Assembly: GCF_013385825.1 (NCBI RefSeq)
Contig: NZ_JACAPG010000011.1
Span: forward strand, 8,950 to 72,949
Source: Pseudomonas reactans
GTDB lineage: Bacteria; Pseudomonadota; Gammaproteobacteria; Pseudomonadales; Pseudomonadaceae
DNA length: 64,000 nt
Direction: 5' to 3'
Part shown: piece after piece, positions 57,305 through 64,000 of the stretch
How positions within the stretch are numbered: position 1 is the first letter of the stretch
Layout of the letters: every line of letters starts with the position of its first letter
Made by a program: the position numbers and the translations under genes
The notes under the pieces: model-generated
The model's input: only the letters and a program-made list of their open reading frames with translations
Databases searched by the model: none
Told to the model about the DNA's origin: nothing

Positions 57305-57355
57305 TTGACGTATCCGTATAAGTCGTCGTAATTTCGGTCAACCAGTTTGACGTAT
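57305..57355. promoter_or_regulatory. repeats in the MarR-aminotransferase gap
   Basis: TTGACGTAT occurs at 57305-57313 and again at 57347-57355, 42 bp apart (four turns). GTCAA at 57337-57341 and TTGAC at 57347-57351 form an inverted repeat. These are candidate binding sites of the MarR protein. Confidence 0.5.
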
Positions 57356-57384
57356 TTCCCACAGGCTTCGCTACCGGTGACCTT

Positions 57385-58551
57385 ATGGCCTTCTCTGAAC
57401 GTGTTACGCGCCTCAAAAGCTCCTTGATCCGTGAAATCCTCGCGGCAGCCCAGCGCCCGGAAGTGATGTCGTTCGCCGGTGGCCTGCCGGCCGAAGCCGT
57501 GCTGCCCGCGCTGAACTGGGACGACATGCCCCTCAACATCGGCCAATACGGCATGAGCGAAGGCGAGCCACAGTTGCGCGAATTGCTTGCCGCCGAAGCG
57601 CGCGCACTCGGCGTGCCGTGCCAGGCAAGCCAGGTGCTGGTGGTCAGCGGTTCCCAGCAAACACTGGACCTGGCGGCCAAGCTGTACATCGACAAAGGCA
57701 CGCAGATCCTGCTGGAAGGCCCGACCTACATGGCCGCGTTGCAGATCTTCCAACTGTTCGGCGCCGATTGCCTTACCGTGCAACTGGAAGCCGATGGCCC
57801 GAACCTGGCCGCGTTGCGCGCCAACCTCGAACGCCATCGCCCGGCATTCATCTACCTGATCCCGACCTTCCAGAATCCTTCCGCCGTGCGCTACAGCGAA
57901 GCCAAGCGCGAAGCCGTCGCCGCGTTGCTCGATGAGTTCGGCGTGACCCTGATCGAAGACGAGCCCTACCGCGAACTGACCTTCGACGGCGGCAGCGCCA
58001 AACCCATCGTCGGGCGCCTGAAAAAAGCCAGTTGGATCTACACCGGCACCGTGTCCAAGACCCTGTTGCCCGGCCTGCGCGTGGGCTACTTGATCGCCAG
58101 CCCGGACCTGTTCCCGCATCTGCTCAAGCTCAAGCAATCGGCCGACCTGCACACCAACCGCGTCGGCCAATGGCAGGCGATGCAGTGGATCGGCAGCGAA
58201 AAATACCAGGAGCACCTGGTGGAGCTGCGCAGTTTTTACCGCCAGCGCCGCGATGCATTCCAGGCTGCGCTAGAGTGTCACTTCGCCGATCTGGCCGACT
58301 GGCAAGTGCCCCAAGGTGGATTATTCTTCTGGCTGACCTTGAAACAGCCACTCGACACCCGCACCTTGTTGGCGCAAGCGCTGGAACAGAATGTCGCGTT
58401 CATGCCCGGTGAACCGTTCTTTTCCGAGCCGGACCAGCATCACGGTTCGTTGCGCCTCAATTTCAGCCATATCGACCCGGCCCGCCTCGACGAAGGTCTC
58501 AAGCGCCTGGCCGCGGTGGTCCGTCAAGCACAGCACGCGCAAGCGGCATAA
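57385..58551 (+). CDS. PLP-dependent aminotransferase (class I, 2-aminoadipate/LysN-like)
   Basis: 388 residues of the fold-type I aminotransferase family, MocR-like catalytic part without a DNA-binding domain. Visible: MSFAGGLPAEAVLP, QYGMSEGEPQLRELLA, the PLP-binding IPTFQNPSAV and the Schiff-base lysine in SKTLLPGLRVGY. Relatives act on aromatic, branched-chain or 2-aminoadipate substrates; this one cannot be resolved by eye. A GST gene follows by 10 bp, so the two are an operon, divergent from a MarR regulator. Confidence 0.87.
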   Translation: MAFSERVTRLKSSLIREILAAAQRPEVMSFAGGLPAEAVLPALNWDDMPLNIGQYGMSEGEPQLRELLAAEARALGVPCQASQVLVVSGSQQTLDLAAKLYIDKGTQILLEGPTYMAALQIFQLFGADCLTVQLEADGPNLAALRANLERHRPAFIYLIPTFQNPSAVRYSEAKREAVAALLDEFGVTLIEDEPYRELTFDGGSAKPIVGRLKKASWIYTGTVSKTLLPGLRVGYLIASPDLFPHLLKLKQSADLHTNRVGQWQAMQWIGSEKYQEHLVELRSFYRQRRDAFQAALECHFADLADWQVPQGGLFFWLTLKQPLDTRTLLAQALEQNVAFMPGEPFFSEPDQHHGSLRLNFSHIDPARLDEGLKRLAAVVRQAQHAQAA

Positions 58552-58561
58552 GGGGAGCCCC

Positions 58562-59164
58562 ATGTACAAGGTTTATGGCGATTACAAGTCGGGCAACTGC
58601 TACAAGATCAAATTGATGCTCAGCCTGCTGGGCATCCCGTATCAATGGATCGATGTGGACATCCTCAAGGGTGACACCCAGACCGCCGAATTCCTGGCGA
58701 AGAACCCCAACGGCAAGATCCCCGTGCTGGAACTGGAAGACGGCACCTGCCTGTGGGAGTCCAACGCGATCCTCAACTTCCTGGCCGATGGCAGTGAATT
58801 CCTGCCGTCCGAGCCGCGCCTGCGCACCCAAGTGCTGCAATGGCAGTTCTTCGAGCAGTACAGCCACGAGCCGTACATTGCGGTGGCGCGGTTTATCCAG
58901 TTTTACCTGGGGCTGCCCGAGGATCGCCTGGAGGAATACAAGAAGCTGCACAAGGGCGGCTACAAAGCGCTCAAGGTCATGGAGCGTCAATTGCAGCTGA
59001 CGCCGTACCTGGTGGGCGATCAGTTCTCCATCGCCGATGTAGCCTTGTATGCCTACACCCATGTGGCGAATGAGGGTGGTTTTGAGTTGGAAGCTTATCC
59101 GGGTGTTCAAGCCTGGTTGGCGCGAGTGGCCAGCCATCCCAAGCATGTCGCCATGTTGGACTGA
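58562..59164 (+). CDS. glutathione S-transferase family protein
   Basis: A 200-residue GST. The N-terminal thioredoxin-like domain has SGNCYKIKLML, NPNGKIPVLELEDG and the glutathione-binding ESNAIL. The C-terminal helical domain has FSIADVALYAYTHV, the N-capping box. The ATG follows AAGGGGAG. The substrate is unknown; the pairing with an aminotransferase under a MarR regulator suggests a role in handling an electrophile or catabolic intermediate (inference). Confidence 0.9.
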   Translation: MYKVYGDYKSGNCYKIKLMLSLLGIPYQWIDVDILKGDTQTAEFLAKNPNGKIPVLELEDGTCLWESNAILNFLADGSEFLPSEPRLRTQVLQWQFFEQYSHEPYIAVARFIQFYLGLPEDRLEEYKKLHKGGYKALKVMERQLQLTPYLVGDQFSIADVALYAYTHVANEGGFELEAYPGVQAWLARVASHPKHVAMLD

Positions 59165-59176
59165 GCACCCTGATCT

Positions 59177-59242
59177 GTAGGAGCCCGGCTTGCCGGCGAT
59201 AGCGTTTTCAGGGGCGCCATCGCCGGCAAGCCGGGCTCCTAC
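59177..59242. repeat. inverted pair of REP elements
   Basis: GTAGGAGCCCGGCTTGCCGG and its inverted copy, between the convergent GST and LysR genes. The right arm includes the LysR TAG stop at 59239-59241. Confidence 0.92.
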
Positions 59243-60126
59243 AGGGATCGCAACTCTGTATTCAGCAGGTCGAAACACCGCTGCGCCGCCGGGCTCAGGC
59301 TCATCCCGCTACGTGTGATCAACCCGATCTCCCGGTTCACGCCGGGATGATCGATGTGGATGCGCTTCAATCCTTCCAGGCTGTCTGCCGCCGATTCCGG
59401 CAGCACACTGATCCCCAGCCCCTGGCGCACCAGGGCCAACACCGTGGACATGTAGTTGGCCTCCATCCCGGCGTTCATTGTCAGGCGCGTCTCATCGAAC
59501 AACGCATCCACTTGCTCGCGCACGCTGCTGTCGCGGCCGGTGAGGATGATCGGCTGGTCGGCCAATTGCTCCAGGGTCAGTTGGCGGTGGCGGCTGAGAG
59601 GATGGTCCACCGGCACAAACGCACACAGGCGATCATTCAACACCGGCACGAATTCCAGGCCATGGCTGAGCCGTGCACGCACGCCGATACCGAAATCCAC
59701 CTCGCCGGAGCGCACCTGGGCATGAATGCGATGGGCCACCAGGTCATGCAGGCGCACTTCGATTCCGGCAAAGCGCTCGCGAAACAAGCGTAGAACCGGC
59801 GGCAAACTGCCGGCGCACACCGAGGGCAGGGCGGCGATGGTGACCACGCCCCGGCGCAGGGCGGCGAGGTCGCGGGAGCCGGTGACGATGTTGTCCAGGT
59901 CCAGCAGCAGTTTTTCCATGGGGCCGCGCGCGTCCTGGCCGGCGGCGGTGAGGCTGACGTGGCGCGGGCTGCGGTCGAGCAGGGCGACGCCAAGCCAGTC
60001 TTCCAGTTGCTGCACCTGCACCGTCAGCGCCGAAGGTGACAGATGCAGCTCATTGGCAGCCTTGGTGAAGCTGCCGGTGCGAGCCACTGCAAGAAACGAC
60101 TGAATGTGTTGGATGCTGTTTTTCAT
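59239..60126 (-). CDS. LysR-family regulator, divergent from the CitMHS cluster
   Basis: 295 residues. The N-terminal helix-turn-helix covers about 1-60 (FLAVARTGSFTKAANELHLS, then LTVQVQQLEDWLG). The effector-binding domain follows (from about 90). It is divergent from the CitMHS transporter gene with a 125-bp gap, so it most likely activates the transporter-AtuA-like operon when its carboxylate substrate is present. The inducer is unknown. Its stop lies in a REP arm. Confidence 0.88.
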   Translation of the reverse strand: MKNSIQHIQSFLAVARTGSFTKAANELHLSPSALTVQVQQLEDWLGVALLDRSPRHVSLTAAGQDARGPMEKLLLDLDNIVTGSRDLAALRRGVVTIAALPSVCAGSLPPVLRLFRERFAGIEVRLHDLVAHRIHAQVRSGEVDFGIGVRARLSHGLEFVPVLNDRLCAFVPVDHPLSRHRQLTLEQLADQPIILTGRDSSVREQVDALFDETRLTMNAGMEANYMSTVLALVRQGLGISVLPESAADSLEGLKRIHIDHPGVNREIGLITRSGMSLSPAAQRCFDLLNTELRSL

Positions 60127-60158
60127 AAGAGCAGCTTCATTTTGTTTTTCCGAACACT

Positions 60159-60202
60159 AGCGGGTGAATATTCCAATTTACAAAGACTAACCCGCTTCCA
60201 AT
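60159..60202. promoter_or_regulatory. candidate LysR sites upstream of the CitMHS gene
   Basis: AGCGGGT (60159-60165) and ACCCGCT (60190-60196) form a seven-base inverted repeat. TTCCAAT appears twice, at 60171-60177 and 60196-60202. The position midway between divergent genes fits a LysR-type regulator. Confidence 0.4.
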
Positions 60203-60251
60203 ACTCCGGGTAAAACAATAACCGGCCACCAAGGCCGCTCTGGAGTAACCC

Positions 60252-61544
60252 ATGCTCGCTACCCTGGGTGTCATCACCATCCTGTGCCTGCTCGCTGCCG
60301 TCATGAGCAAACGCCTCTCGCCACTGGTGGCCCTGATCGCCTTGCCGATCATCGCCGCGTTGCTCGGCGGGTTCGGCCTGCAAACCAGCGCCTTCATCAT
60401 CACCGGTATCAAGAACGTCGCCCCTGTGGTGGGCATGTTTGTGTTCGCGATCCTGTTTTTCGGGATCATGACCGATGCCGGCATGCTCGACCCCATCATT
60501 GATCGCATCCTGCGCACGGTCGGCACGCGTCCTACACGCATTGTCGTAGGCACCGCGACCTTGGCGCTGCTGGTGCATTTGGATGGCTCTGGTGCGGTGA
60601 CCTTTCTGGTGACGGTGCCGGCAATGCTGCCGCTGTATACGCGGCTGGGCATCGACAAACGTATCCTCGCCTGTGTTTGCGCGATGGCGGCCGGGGTCAA
60701 CTTCTTGCCGTGGACCGGCCCGGTGCTGCGCTCGTCGGCCGCGCTGCATGTGCCGGTGGCGGACTTGTTCCAACCACTGATCCCGGTGCAAATCGTCGGC
60801 CTGATCTTCGTTTTCGCCTGCGCCTGGTGGCTCGGCCGTCGCGAAGAAAAACGCTTGGGTCTCGGCGCCGGCTCTACTGTGGATGCGGTGCCGCAACGGG
60901 TACTGAGTGACGATGACATCAAGCTGCGTCGCCCGCGCCTGTTCTGGGTGAACCTGATCCTGACCGTGCTGGTGATGGTGGTGATGATTGCCGGCTGGGT
61001 CGATCCGGTGGTGATGTTCATGCTCGGCACCGTGGTGGCGCTGTGCATCAACTACCCGAACGTTGATGCCCAGCGCGCCCGCATCGACGCCCACGCCAAG
61101 ACCGCCCTGACCATGGCCAGCATTCTGCTCGCCGCCGGGGTGTTCACCGGCATCATGCAGGGCACCGGCATGCTCAAGGCGATTGCCGAAGTGGCGGTAG
61201 CGCAGATTCCGGCCGGCCACGGCAAGTTGATTCCGGCGGTGGTGGGCTTTATCTCCATGCCGCTGAGCATGTTGTTTGACCCGGATTCCTACTATTTCGG
61301 CGTGATGCCGGTGATCGCCGAAGTCGGCAAGGCCTTGGGCGTGGACCCGCTGCAAGTGGCCCAGGCCTCGCTGCTGGGCGTGCACACCACTGGCTTCCCG
61401 GTCAGTCCGCTGACCCCCGCGACCTTCCTTTTGGTGGGCCTGTGCAAGATCGAGCTGGCTGATCACCAGCGCTTCACCATTCCGTTTCTGTTTGCCGCGT
61501 CGGTGTTGATGACCCTGACCGCGTTGCTCCTGGGAGTTATTTGA
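60252..61544 (+). CDS. CitMHS-family carboxylate transporter
   Basis: A 430-residue inner-membrane transporter with about 12 helices. Family signatures are LVALIALPIIAALLGG near the N-terminus, LVHLDGSGAVTFLVT, FLPWTGPVLRSSAAL and DPDSYYFGVMPV. Known members carry citrate with Mg2+ or Ca2+, so the cargo is probably a di- or tricarboxylate. GGAG precedes the ATG. One base separates its stop from the next gene, so it forms an operon with the two AtuA-like genes. Confidence 0.9.
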   Translation: MLATLGVITILCLLAAVMSKRLSPLVALIALPIIAALLGGFGLQTSAFIITGIKNVAPVVGMFVFAILFFGIMTDAGMLDPIIDRILRTVGTRPTRIVVGTATLALLVHLDGSGAVTFLVTVPAMLPLYTRLGIDKRILACVCAMAAGVNFLPWTGPVLRSSAALHVPVADLFQPLIPVQIVGLIFVFACAWWLGRREEKRLGLGAGSTVDAVPQRVLSDDDIKLRRPRLFWVNLILTVLVMVVMIAGWVDPVVMFMLGTVVALCINYPNVDAQRARIDAHAKTALTMASILLAAGVFTGIMQGTGMLKAIAEVAVAQIPAGHGKLIPAVVGFISMPLSMLFDPDSYYFGVMPVIAEVGKALGVDPLQVAQASLLGVHTTGFPVSPLTPATFLLVGLCKIELADHQRFTIPFLFAASVLMTLTALLLGVI

Positions 61545-61545
61545 G

Positions 61546-62871
61546 ATGAAAACCTTGCGCATCGGTTCCGGCGCCGGCTATTCCGGCGATCGTATCGAAC
61601 CTGCCGTGGAACTGGCCGAGCAGGGCGACCTGGATTACCTGGTGTTCGAATGCCTGGCCGAACGCACGATTGCTTTGGCGCAACAGGCGCGGATCAGCGA
61701 TCCCGAGGGCGGTTACGACCCGTTGCTGAGCGAGCGCATGCGCCGCGTGCTGCCGTTTGTGGGCGTGAAGGCCGGGCGTCGCCGCCTGCGGGTGATCACC
61801 AATATGGGGGCGGCCAATCCGGTGTCGGCGGCCAATGAAGTGCGGCGAATTGCGCGTGAACTGGGCCTTGCGCTCAAGGTGGTCGCGGTGGTCGGCGATG
61901 ACGTGTTGGATGTGTTGAAGCCTGACTTTCTGCTGGATAACGGCCAGACGGTCGGCGCCTTGGGTGAGCGGCTGATTTCCGCGAATGCCTACTTGGGCGT
62001 CGACGGCATTCTGCAGGCGTTGCACGCGGATGCCGACGTGGTGATCACCGGGCGCGTTGCCGACCCTTCGCTATTCCTTGCGCCACAGATGTTTGAATTC
62101 GGCTGGGCAGCGGACGATTGGCAGCGTTTGGGGCGTGGCACGCTGGTGGGGCATCTGCTTGAATGCGCCGGGCAAGTCAGCGGCGGCTATTTCGCCGATC
62201 CGAGTTTCAAGGATGTGGAGGACTTGGCGCGCCTGGGTTTCCCCTTGGCCGAGATCGCTGAGGACGGTGAGGCGGTGATTACCAAGGTGGGTGGGTCCGG
62301 CGGGCGGGTCAGCTGTGCGACGTGCACGGAGCAACTTATCTATGAAGTGCACGACCCGGCGGCTTATCTCACGCCTGACGTAACGGCGGATTTTTCCCAA
62401 GTGGGGTTTGTGGCGGAGGGCGTTGATCGCGTTCGCGCCCAAGGTGCAGACGGTCGTGCGCGCCCCGAACAGCTAAAGGTCAGCGTCGGCTATCTGGACG
62501 GTTGGATTGGAGAGGGGCAGATGTCCTACGGTGGTCCCGGTGCTGTCGCACGGGCGCAGCTGGCGCGGGATGTCGTCCTCAAGCGGCTCGAGTTGATGGG
62601 CGTAAGGATGCAGGAGGTGCGTGCCGAGCTGATTGGCGTGGACTCGCTCCACGGCCCGCGCAGTACAGTCGAGCCTTGGGAAGTGCGCCTGCGCGTGGCG
62701 GCTCGCTGTGACGATCGCGGTGAGGCGATACGCGTGGGCAATGAAGTGGAAACCCTCTACACCAACGGCCCGTCGGGCGGCGGCGGCGCCAGCAAAAGCG
62801 TGCGTCAGGTGGTGGCGGTGGCGTCGTTGTTGCTGCCGCGCGATAAGGTCAACCCGAGGATCGAAGCATGA
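61546..62871 (+). CDS. AtuA-type N-terminal (DUF1446) protein, stand-alone
   Basis: A 441-residue homologue of the N-terminal part of AtuA, encoded in this window at 4572-6350. Matching blocks: IGSGAGYSGDR against [23 protein letters not shown] against [26 protein letters not shown] against [15 protein letters not shown]; and SGGYFADP against TGGNFTDW. It lacks the C-terminal domain, supplied by the next gene with a 4-bp overlap (ATGA). AtuA-family chemistry is unknown; the transporter in front points to a carboxylate or its CoA ester as substrate rather than a terpene. Confidence 0.88.
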   Translation: MKTLRIGSGAGYSGDRIEPAVELAEQGDLDYLVFECLAERTIALAQQARISDPEGGYDPLLSERMRRVLPFVGVKAGRRRLRVITNMGAANPVSAANEVRRIARELGLALKVVAVVGDDVLDVLKPDFLLDNGQTVGALGERLISANAYLGVDGILQALHADADVVITGRVADPSLFLAPQMFEFGWAADDWQRLGRGTLVGHLLECAGQVSGGYFADPSFKDVEDLARLGFPLAEIAEDGEAVITKVGGSGGRVSCATCTEQLIYEVHDPAAYLTPDVTADFSQVGFVAEGVDRVRAQGADGRARPEQLKVSVGYLDGWIGEGQMSYGGPGAVARAQLARDVVLKRLELMGVRMQEVRAELIGVDSLHGPRSTVEPWEVRLRVAARCDDRGEAIRVGNEVETLYTNGPSGGGGASKSVRQVVAVASLLLPRDKVNPRIEA

Positions 62872-63185
62872 AGCTGCAGATGCTGGCCCATTCCCGCACT
62901 GGGGATAAGGGCGATACGTCGAACATTTCGATCATTGCCTATCGTGTCGAGGATTACCCACTGCTCTGCGAACAGTTGACAGCCGAGCGTGTGGCCGAGT
63001 TTTTCGCGGGGTTGCGTGAGCCCGGCGCAGCGCCTGTTCGGCGCTATGCATTGCCGAATGTGCAGGCGCTCAACTTCGTGCTGCCGGGCATCCTGCGCAG
63101 TGGCGTCACCCGTTCGTTGGCGTTGGATGCCCATGGCAAGTGCCTAGGGTCTGCGCTGCTGGATCTGGATATCAACGATCTGTAG
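62868..63185 (+). CDS. AtuA-type C-terminal domain protein, stand-alone
   Basis: 105 residues, matching the last 105 or so of AtuA: AHSRTGDKGDTSNISIIAY against [18 protein letters not shown], and ALNFVLPGIL against [10 protein letters not shown]. It overlaps the preceding gene by 4 bp, so the two products are probably made in equal amounts and act as one complex. The TAG stop (63183-63185) is in a REP arm, which may serve as the operon end. Confidence 0.88.
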   Translation: MKLQMLAHSRTGDKGDTSNISIIAYRVEDYPLLCEQLTAERVAEFFAGLREPGAAPVRRYALPNVQALNFVLPGILRSGVTRSLALDAHGKCLGSALLDLDINDL

Positions 63186-63266
63186 GAGCCCGGCTTGCCG
63201 GCGATGAGGCCCCACCGGCAGGCGGCGATCTTTTCGGACGCCATCGCCGGCAAGCCGGGCTCCTAC
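63182..63266. repeat. inverted pair of REP elements
   Basis: GTAGGAGCCCGGCTTGCCGG and its inverted copy about 38 bp apart, between the convergent AtuA-C-like and glutaredoxin-like genes. Confidence 0.92.
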
Positions 63267-63280
63267 AGGTGGGGGGGCTG

Positions 63281-63652
63281 TCAGACTGCTGCGAAACGCT
63301 TATCGAGGTAATCAATGATCACCTTGGAGTCATACATCCAGGTGGTCTGGCCATTCTCTTCGATACGCAGGCACGGCACCTTGATCTTGCCGCCTTGCTC
63401 CAGCAGGGTCTGACGGTCCTGTTCGTTGTTCTTCGCATCTTTCAACGCCACCGGTACGTTCAGGCGGTGCAGGGTACGGCGCGTCTTCACGCAGAATGGG
63501 CAAGCGTGGAACTGATACAGCGTCAGCTCCTTGGCCGCTGCATTCACCTGTGCCTGTTGCTCGGCGGAACGCTGCTTTTTGCGTGGGCGGGTAAGAAAGT
63601 CGCCCGCGATGATGACGTGGCCGAGGCCCACTCGAAGTGCTTTGACGAACAT
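63281..63652 (-). CDS. glutaredoxin-like protein with CPFC motif
   Basis: A 123-residue protein. After a 40-residue basic N-terminal extension comes a glutaredoxin/GST-N-type thioredoxin fold: LTLYQFHACPFCVKTRR with the CPFC redox site, the cis-proline in KVPCLRI, and MYDSKVIIDYL for glutathione binding. The extension could be a membrane-associated helix (VKALRVGLGHVIIAGDF). It is likely a glutathione-dependent thiol reductase. It is read alone towards the REP pair. Confidence 0.85.
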   Translation of the reverse strand: MFVKALRVGLGHVIIAGDFLTRPRKKQRSAEQQAQVNAAAKELTLYQFHACPFCVKTRRTLHRLNVPVALKDAKNNEQDRQTLLEQGGKIKVPCLRIEENGQTTWMYDSKVIIDYLDKRFAAV

Positions 63653-63709
63653 GGCTGAAACCTCTTGCCCATGAAGAAGGGGCCGCAGCTTACCTCAATT
63701 TTGCAGGCG

Positions 63710-63741
63710 AAAAAAAACCGGCGATGAACGCCGGTTTTTTT
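63710..63741 (-). terminator. bidirectional rho-independent terminator after folE
   Basis: Eight A, CCGGCG, a five-base loop, CGCCGG, seven T. The symmetric A/T runs allow it to act on either strand. It lies between the folE stop and the glutaredoxin-like gene, both read leftwards, so it mainly ends the folE transcript. Confidence 0.92.
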
Positions 63742-63753
63742 GTGCGCAGCCTG

Positions 63754-64000
63754 TTACTTGATCAGGCTGAGGAATTCGCTGCGGGTGGCCGCGTTTTCGC
63801 GGAACTCACCCAGCATCACCGAGGTGATCATCGACGAATTCTGCTTCTCCACACCGCGCATCATCATGCACATGTGCTTGGCCTCGATCACCACGGCAAC
63901 GCCCAGGGCGCCGGTCACTTGCAACACGGCATCAGCGATCTGGCGGCTGAGGTTTTCCTGGATCTGCAGGCGGCGTGCGTACATGTCGACAATCCGCGCA
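63754..64000 (-). CDS. folE: GTP cyclohydrolase I, C-terminal part (runs off the window)
   Basis: Only the last 82 codons are in the window; the gene continues past the right edge. FolE opens GTP to dihydroneopterin triphosphate, the first step of folate and pterin synthesis. Supporting residues are [15 protein letters not shown] and the zinc/active-site block [14 protein letters not shown], followed by the conserved SEFLSLI end. The apparent internal Met at 63984 is not the true start. Confidence 0.93.
   Translation of the reverse strand, partial: ARIVDMYARRLQIQENLSRQIADAVLQVTGALGVAVVIEAKHMCMMMRGVEKQNSSMITSVMLGEFRENAATRSEFLSLIK

Noticed and set aside
57304..58215. Long upstream extension of the MarR frame on the minus strand
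   Set aside because: It is antisense to the aminotransferase gene; the MarR similarity begins only at the ATG at 57303.

Overview
The window is chromosomal DNA of a fluorescent Pseudomonas (P. fluorescens group). The evidence is a pyoverdine start module (pvdS, pvdG, pvdL, pvdH, MbtH-like), an acyclic-terpene atu operon, gene orders that match P. aeruginosa neighbourhoods (apeB-rluA-minEDC-htrB2-patatin; allA-alc-uraD-puuE-uraH-purine permease), high-GC coding bias and about ten Pseudomonas-type REP palindromes between genes. I found no tRNA, rRNA, CRISPR array, insertion sequence or prophage.

Layout. (1) 1-7126: the atuABCDE operon for citronellol/geraniol and leucine-type CoA catabolism, read leftwards, with the divergent TetR repressor gene atuR and two palindromic operators between atuR and atuA. 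(2) 7221-8012: an orphan periplasmic binding protein. (3) 8117-22659: the iron-starvation sigma factor gene pvdS with a Fur-like box, and divergently pvdG and the 4293-residue synthetase gene pvdL behind a PvdS-type promoter. (4) 22747-28215: a periplasmic disulfide operon (dsbD, DsbE/TlpA-like, dsbG) divergent from its two-component system, with a tandem 11-bp repeat between them. (5) 28340-30956: an amidase, then pvdH and an MbtH-like gene, each preceded by a PvdS-type promoter. (6) 31082-41325: housekeeping genes: M20 amidohydrolase, MscS channel, apeB, rluA, minEDC, htrB2-type lipid A acyltransferase, patatin phospholipase. (7) 41395-49304 plus 55348-56694: a urate catabolic locus (Tsx-like porin, urate permease, PuuD, AllA, allantoicase, UraD, PuuE, UraH, AzgA-type purine permease). 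(8) 49459-54714: a 1751-residue protein of unknown function, possibly a large toxin, lying inside locus 7. (9) 54701-59164: LysE exporter, MarR regulator, aminotransferase and GST. (10) 59239-63185: LysR regulator, CitMHS carboxylate transporter and a two-gene split version of AtuA. (11) 63281-64000: a glutaredoxin-like protein and the C-terminal part of folE.

How the genes work together. Iron limitation would relieve Fur repression of pvdS. PvdS then drives pvdG-pvdL, pvdH (which makes the diaminobutyrate used by the last PvdL module) and the MbtH-like helper. Locus 7 takes urate through 5-hydroxyisourate, OHCU, allantoin, allantoate and ureidoglycolate to glyoxylate. Related TTGTATACAA-type palindromes occur both in the puuE/uraH promoter region and upstream of the AzgA-type permease, suggesting one regulator.

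The least explained parts are the 1751-residue protein and the LysR-CitMHS-AtuA-N-AtuA-C cluster. The latter repeats, in split form, the protein encoded at the other end of the window by atuA.
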